Shown: piece by piece, positions 60,566-64,000 of the stretch
Position numbering within the stretch: position 1 is the first letter of the stretch
How the letters are laid out: each line of letters begins with the position of its first letter
DNA from: Bacteroidetes bacterium HGW-Bacteroidetes-16
GTDB taxonomy: Bacteria > Bacteroidota > Bacteroidia > Bacteroidales > F082
DNA: 64,000 bases
Direction of reading: 5' to 3'
Assembly (NCBI GenBank): GCA_002840975.1
Contig: PHDN01000004.1
Coordinates: 1 to 64,000, forward strand
Translations under genes and position numbers: made by a program
Notes under the pieces: model-generated
What the model saw: only the letters and a program-made list of their open reading frames with translations
What the model was told of the DNA's origin: nothing
The model's database searches: none

Positions 60566-62338
60566 TTAGATGGGAATGTCGACAATAATTTCTGTTCCAC
60601 GATTCACCTTTGAATTCAATTGAAAATGCCCGCCCAGCAGGTTGGCACGTTCCTTCATATTGGTAATTCCATTGCCCGAAAAATAGCTCTTTTTTTCAAT
60701 CCGAAAACCCTTACCGTTGTCCTTAATTGTTAACATCAGTCCATCCGAAGATTTGTTTAACCGGATGACTACCTCACTGGCCCCGGCATGTTTAATTACG
60801 TTGTTGAGTGCTTCCTGCACGATGCGATAAAGATAAATCTGAATCCTGTTGATGAGGATTTCTTTTTCCTGAAAATTGCTCTGAAAATCAACTACCAGCT
60901 GGCCATTGGCCGTGATTTCCCTGGCCAGTTTGCCCAGTGCCGCCACCAGGCCAAATTCATGCAATACCGAAGGCATGAGGTTATTCGATATATTCCTGAT
61001 CTCGCTTACGGTAACGCGGATCAAATCGCGGGTTTCTGCTATCAGGAGGTTGTTTTTATCCGTGTTGTCGTCGGTGAGTTGGTTGAGTTTCATGCGGATG
61101 GCCAGTACAAGCTGTCCGAGACCATCGTGCAGTTCGCGCGAAAGATGCTGTCGCTCAGCTTCCTGTGCATCGATCATCGAAGTGGTGCGCATGATTTTCT
61201 CGTGCTCAAGGCGTTCCGACTGTTCCTGCAGGGTTTGCGACATCAGGTTAAAAGCCTCCACCAGATCACCAATTTCATCCTGTTGTTTCAGTTGAATTTT
61301 ATCCCCGTATTTCCCCTTCGAAATCACGTCGGTAGCTGCTTTCAGCTTTTTAATGGGCAGCATAATCCAAGTGGCATTAAAAATGACGATGCCCAATAAC
61401 AACATGGCAATGATTACTGAAAGATAGATGATGCTGTTTCGAAGGACAAAAATCGGAACCATGGCCTCGTTGGCATCAATCTCGGCCAGGATCGCCCAGT
61501 TTAACCCCGACAGGTTGATCCTTCCATACGAGCCGAGCACCTGCATGCCCCGGTAATCCTTGTACATTCCGCTACTCGCAGAATCTTCCAGCGCAAGCAT
61601 GACTCCGGTGGTTTTTACCGGAATCTGCATCACTGCATCCTGGGCAAACCGGGAGGTGCTCCGCATCAGAAAATCTGATCCCACAATATAGGATTCTCCT
61701 GTTTTCCCAAGTCCGTTCAAGGGGTTGTCTTCGAACATGATGCGGCTAAAATTATTGATAGGAACCGTTAACATCACCAGGCCAATCTTCTCCTCTGCCC
61801 GGTACACACCTTTAATCAACAATACCTGAATGGCGGAATCAGCGTTGGCCGCTGAATATTCCTGAATAAAATATTGAGTACTGGATGTTATTCTGTCAAA
61901 TTGCTTCTGTAACCAGACCTGTGGGTAATCTGTCGGATAAGCGGAATCGATCAGGATACTAAAAGGTTCTTTATCAGGAATATAGAAAAGGATGGACGAG
62001 TAGCAATCAGCCGCGCGCAGATAGGCGGTTAAGAATTCTGTAAACAGGATAGTCTCAGGATTTTTTACCCGTTCACTTTCAGGTGGATAGTTCAAGCTGT
62101 TTAACTGGTTAACAGACCCTGAATTTTCCGAAATATTGATCAGGTCATGAATGCGTTGATCCATAAAGGCAGTTACCCGGGCCGTCTTCTCAACCCGTAC
62201 AAAGGTGAGTTGTTCAAAAGTACGCCCAATCAATGCTTCTTTGGCTTTTGAATAAAAGATGGTGTCGATGGCCAAAAGAGGCAACAAGCTCAATACAAAA
62301 AAATTAATAATGAGTTTTTTGGTTACAGTAATCCTCAT
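60566..62338 (-). CDS. Membrane sensor histidine kinase, NarX/HisKA_3 type
   Basis: This 590-aa kinase has one transmembrane helix near residues 8-28 and an extracytoplasmic sensor domain of about 270 residues (dCache-like: DSAYPTDYPQVWLQKQ, GLVMLTVPINNFSRIMFEDN, GKTGESYIVGSDFLM). A second helix (about 300-322) precedes HAMP (LPIKKLKAATDVISKGKYGDKI). The dimerisation region has the phospho-His in LSRELHDGLGQLVLA (about residue 400), and the ATPase has NNVIKHAGAS and DNGKGF, GNGITNMKERA. It is the HisKA_3 class, which pairs with NarL-type regulators, in line with its neighbour. The sensed signal is unknown. Confidence 0.93.
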   Translation of the reverse strand: MRITVTKKLIINFFVLSLLPLLAIDTIFYSKAKEALIGRTFEQLTFVRVEKTARVTAFMDQRIHDLINISENSGSVNQLNSLNYPPESERVKNPETILFTEFLTAYLRAADCYSSILFYIPDKEPFSILIDSAYPTDYPQVWLQKQFDRITSSTQYFIQEYSAANADSAIQVLLIKGVYRAEEKIGLVMLTVPINNFSRIMFEDNPLNGLGKTGESYIVGSDFLMRSTSRFAQDAVMQIPVKTTGVMLALEDSASSGMYKDYRGMQVLGSYGRINLSGLNWAILAEIDANEAMVPIFVLRNSIIYLSVIIAMLLLGIVIFNATWIMLPIKKLKAATDVISKGKYGDKIQLKQQDEIGDLVEAFNLMSQTLQEQSERLEHEKIMRTTSMIDAQEAERQHLSRELHDGLGQLVLAIRMKLNQLTDDNTDKNNLLIAETRDLIRVTVSEIRNISNNLMPSVLHEFGLVAALGKLAREITANGQLVVDFQSNFQEKEILINRIQIYLYRIVQEALNNVIKHAGASEVVIRLNKSSDGLMLTIKDNGKGFRIEKKSYFSGNGITNMKERANLLGGHFQLNSKVNRGTEIIVDIPI

Positions 62339-62361
62339 AACGGTCGCATTGGCTTTTCAGG

Positions 62362-62369
62362 CAAAGCTA
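62362..62369 (-). promoter_or_regulatory. Promoter -7 box of the two-component system
   Basis: The minus strand reads TAGCTTTG, 23 bp before the kinase start codon. Confidence 0.45.
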
Positions 62370-62393
62370 ATGAAAACATAAACAGGAATAAAA

Positions 62394-62534
62394 ATGAAGA
62401 TTGCCCATGTAACCAAAGATGAAAAAATGAAAAACCTGGTGAGGGATTATGAAGTATTGATGAAAGACACCGTCCAGGAATTCGGTCTGTTCGAAATTAT
62501 GGAAGCACCCCATAGTTGGGTTGTGGAGGAATAA
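62394..62534 (+). CDS. Possible 46-aa small protein
   Basis: MKIAHVTKDEKMKNLVRDYE, then VLMKDTVQEFGLFEIME and APHSWVVEE. The start follows AGGAATAAAA, a usable ribosome-binding region, and the composition looks protein-like. I recognise no family; it may be a small protein or the remains of a longer one. Confidence 0.4.
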   Translation: MKIAHVTKDEKMKNLVRDYEVLMKDTVQEFGLFEIMEAPHSWVVEE

Positions 62535-62537
62535 GGG

Positions 62538-63109
62538 TCAGTCTTCCCACTCCTGGCTTAAGCCAGGTTCCCTTGAGTTTGGCCAATTTCTTATATATAA
62601 CGGTGCTAAAACGCTGAGGTTTTTCCCATTTTGAAGGCTTGGTAATACAATATATTTGTTCACGAAGTCGCCGAAATTCATTCCAACTTCTTTTGCTTGC
62701 AAATGAGTTCTAATATTGTTAAGTAAATCACCAGTAGTAATTCTATCTTTATTTTCGTTAGTATACCATTTTGGTCTTGGAATAGTTGGATTACCTGATT
62801 TTTGATACGCTCTGTGACTTACAATATTCAGCTTCCATACATAAGTTCTTTTAAAAGTTTCCATGAATCACGATTCGAGAATGCGTCATGACATTCGTTT
62901 ATCAAGTCATCCAATTCATCAATTAAGTTTCTTTGGAAAGTTTTTTTAGTCTCCAATTCTATCGAATTAGGTCTTTTAAGAACCATTTTTTTCTTGTTCT
63001 CAATAACCCATTCGACAACTTCTCCTTTCTCAAATTCCATTGCTTGTGCAACGGCAGATGGAAAATTAATGCACCATTGTTCGCTGGCCTCTCCTTTAAT
63101 TGATTGCAT
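62538..63109 (-). pseudogene. Degenerate transposase remnant with AbrB-like N terminus
   Basis: The N-terminal piece (from ATG 63109) starts MQSIKGEASEQWCINFPSAV and continues EFEKGEVVEWVIENKKKMVLKRP, an AbrB/SpoVT-like fold, then LIDELDDLINECHDAFSNRDSW. This AbrB-plus-FxxLWxxSxxxFxxRxxW layout is the start of some long IS transposases. A second frame (62864 to 62538) carries a C-terminal-like piece, GNPTIPRPKWYTNENKDRITTGDLL. Together they are far too short for a transposase, so there is a large internal deletion with a frame change. No flanking terminal repeats were recognised. An antitoxin gene is an alternative for the first piece. Confidence 0.5.
62552..62567. repeat. 16-bp perfect palindrome CCTGGCTTAAGCCAGG
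   Basis: Perfect palindrome inside the C-terminal part of the transposase remnant's region. It shares its core with those at 7654-7676 and 37400-37427. Confidence 0.6.
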
Positions 63110-63176
63110 TTTTGTTGGATATCCTATGATTACAAAATTTAATATAACTAGTCTTATAACTAGATACATAACTATA

Positions 63177-63213
63177 AAAAAAGTCAAAAGATCTACATTC
63201 TTTTGACTTTTTT
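63177..63213. terminator. Bidirectional terminator before the FtsX-type gene
   Basis: Perfect 14-bp arms AAAAAAGTCAAAAG / CTTTTGACTTTTTT around a 9-bp loop. Confidence 0.8.
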
Positions 63214-63300
63214 TTATCTAGTTAAATACAAACTCAAGGGAAAGCCGAATCTGTTGATTAGGCTTTTTTTATGTAAACAGGGGCAGTTAAAATATACATA

Positions 63301-64000
63301 CTATTGTACCTTGAGCGCAACGGACGGATTTTCATTCACCACTTTTACCGAACGCACCAGTACCGTAAAAAGCGCGACCAACAAGGCTAGTAGAATACTC
63401 ACAATAAAATAGCCGATGTGGATAGAAATATGGTAGGCAAATCCCTCAAGCCATTTATTGATCAAAAAAAATACAATGGGTGTTGCAATAAGGCCTGACA
63501 AAAAAACCAATTTCAGATAGCCCAGAGCCAACATGGTAATTAATTGTTTTTCAGATCCGCCCAACACCCTTCGGATGCCAATTTCACGTGTACGCTGTTG
63601 TATAAGGAAAGAGGAGAGGCCATAAAGGCCCAGACTGGAGATAAAAACCACAAACAACGAAAAGTAAAAAAACAGGTTGAGCATTTTTTTATCTCCACTG
63701 TACAAACTCCCGATCTTCGACTGCAATGAAATCATGTGTAAAGTACCTCCTGAAGGGACTTTTTTCCAGGTGTCGCTGATGTGCAATTCAGCTTCTTCAT
63801 GTCTTCCGGGCACAACCTTTACCATGATATATCGTGACACATGCGGTGTAAGCAGAAACACCATGGGATCCACATCCTGATGCAAAGAGGATGAGTTGAA
63901 ATTCCTGACGACACCTACAATTTTGCCTCCTTTTTTTCCTGCATAATTAAACGGAACCCCAACCACAGTATCGAGGCCTAAAAAATCAACAGCAGCTTCG
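63301..64000 (-). CDS. FtsX-like ABC transporter permease (3' part, cut by the window edge)
   Basis: This is the C-terminal 232 codons of a MacB/FtsX-type permease; the frame stays open through the right edge (EAAVDFLGLDTVVGVPFNYAGKKGGKIVGVVRNFN). It has the MacB-like periplasmic part, then three transmembrane segments (LFFYFSLFVVFISSLGLYGLSSFLI; LIATPIVFFLINKWL; YFIVSILLALLVALFTVLVRS) and the typical QQRTREIGIRRVLGGSEKQLI loop. The end NPSVALKVQ matches the family terminus NPVxxLRxE. It is probably part of an antimicrobial or lipoprotein export system whose ATPase lies outside. Confidence 0.9.
   Translation of the reverse strand, partial: EAAVDFLGLDTVVGVPFNYAGKKGGKIVGVVRNFNSSSLHQDVDPMVFLLTPHVSRYIMVKVVPGRHEEAELHISDTWKKVPSGGTLHMISLQSKIGSLYSGDKKMLNLFFYFSLFVVFISSLGLYGLSSFLIQQRTREIGIRRVLGGSEKQLITMLALGYLKLVFLSGLIATPIVFFLINKWLEGFAYHISIHIGYFIVSILLALLVALFTVLVRSVKVVNENPSVALKVQ

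Overview
The window is a chromosomal segment of a Bacteroidota (Bacteroidetes) bacterium, most likely an environmental or marine relative of the Bacteroidales/Marinilabiliales. Four things point there: exported proteins with type IX secretion (T9SS) C-terminal domains, lipoproteins with an SxxC lipobox followed by charged residues, many promoters with the TAnnTTTG -7 box used by the Bacteroidetes primary sigma factor, and a tRNA gene without encoded CCA. Most of the window is ordinary metabolism and envelope biology.

Layout. 0.1-2.1 kb: a minus-strand stress operon of a CbpA/DnaJ chaperone, a DinD-like protein and an SRAP (YedK/HMCES) gene broken by an in-frame TAA. 2.2-2.7 kb: decayed 3' end of a methylmalonyl-CoA mutase gene. 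2.9-5.4 kb: two lipoproteins. 5.5-13 kb: glycogen branching enzyme, a MarR regulator with an F420-reductase-like oxidoreductase, an MsbA-like exporter, a glycosyltransferase and a diacylglycerol kinase. 13-16 kb: secreted endonuclease I followed by a RelE/ParE toxin-antitoxin (TA) pair and a second, decayed copy of the nuclease 3' end. 16.5-25 kb: a T9SS cargo protein, a small tail-anchored protein, a C69 dipeptidase, a glycosyltransferase, the glutamine/methionine transaminase and omega-amidase pair, and NDH-2. 25-27.5 kb: pgk followed by a HigBA TA pair and a second, decayed copy of the pgk 3' end. 27.6-33.7 kb: malic enzyme, tRNA-Leu(CAA), two membrane proteins and a B12-binding radical SAM protein. 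33.8-44.2 kb: three dispersed paralogues of a small exported protein with a triple YIxDIPF(N/S)T motif, interleaved with a T9SS FG-GAP protein, a DUF4421 protein and an ABC transporter whose permease is fused to an M1 peptidase. 44.3-54.5 kb: TrhO, a Na/Pi cotransporter, an arylsulfotransferase-like T9SS protein and a gingipain-like C25 protease. 54.7-62.4 kb: glutamine synthetase, HMG-CoA lyase-like protein, AmtB, an outer-membrane protein and a NarX/NarL-type two-component system. 62.4-64 kb: transposase remnant and the 3' end of an FtsX-type permease.

Two observations stand out. First, two unrelated TA modules sit in the same unusual place: directly after an intact host gene (endonuclease; pgk), followed by a second, decaying copy of that gene's own 3' end. 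For pgk the two 180-bp ends differ at 23 positions, mostly synonymous, and each has its own terminator. This suggests that TA cassettes arrive with a foreign 3' end that repairs the gene they invade and pushes the native end downstream. Second, the three YIxDIPF paralogues share not only their proteins but also their upstream regions: a TAGTTTTG promoter box and 9-bp direct repeats spaced by 12 bp, as in LytTR-type operators. They look like members of a co-regulated family of unknown function.
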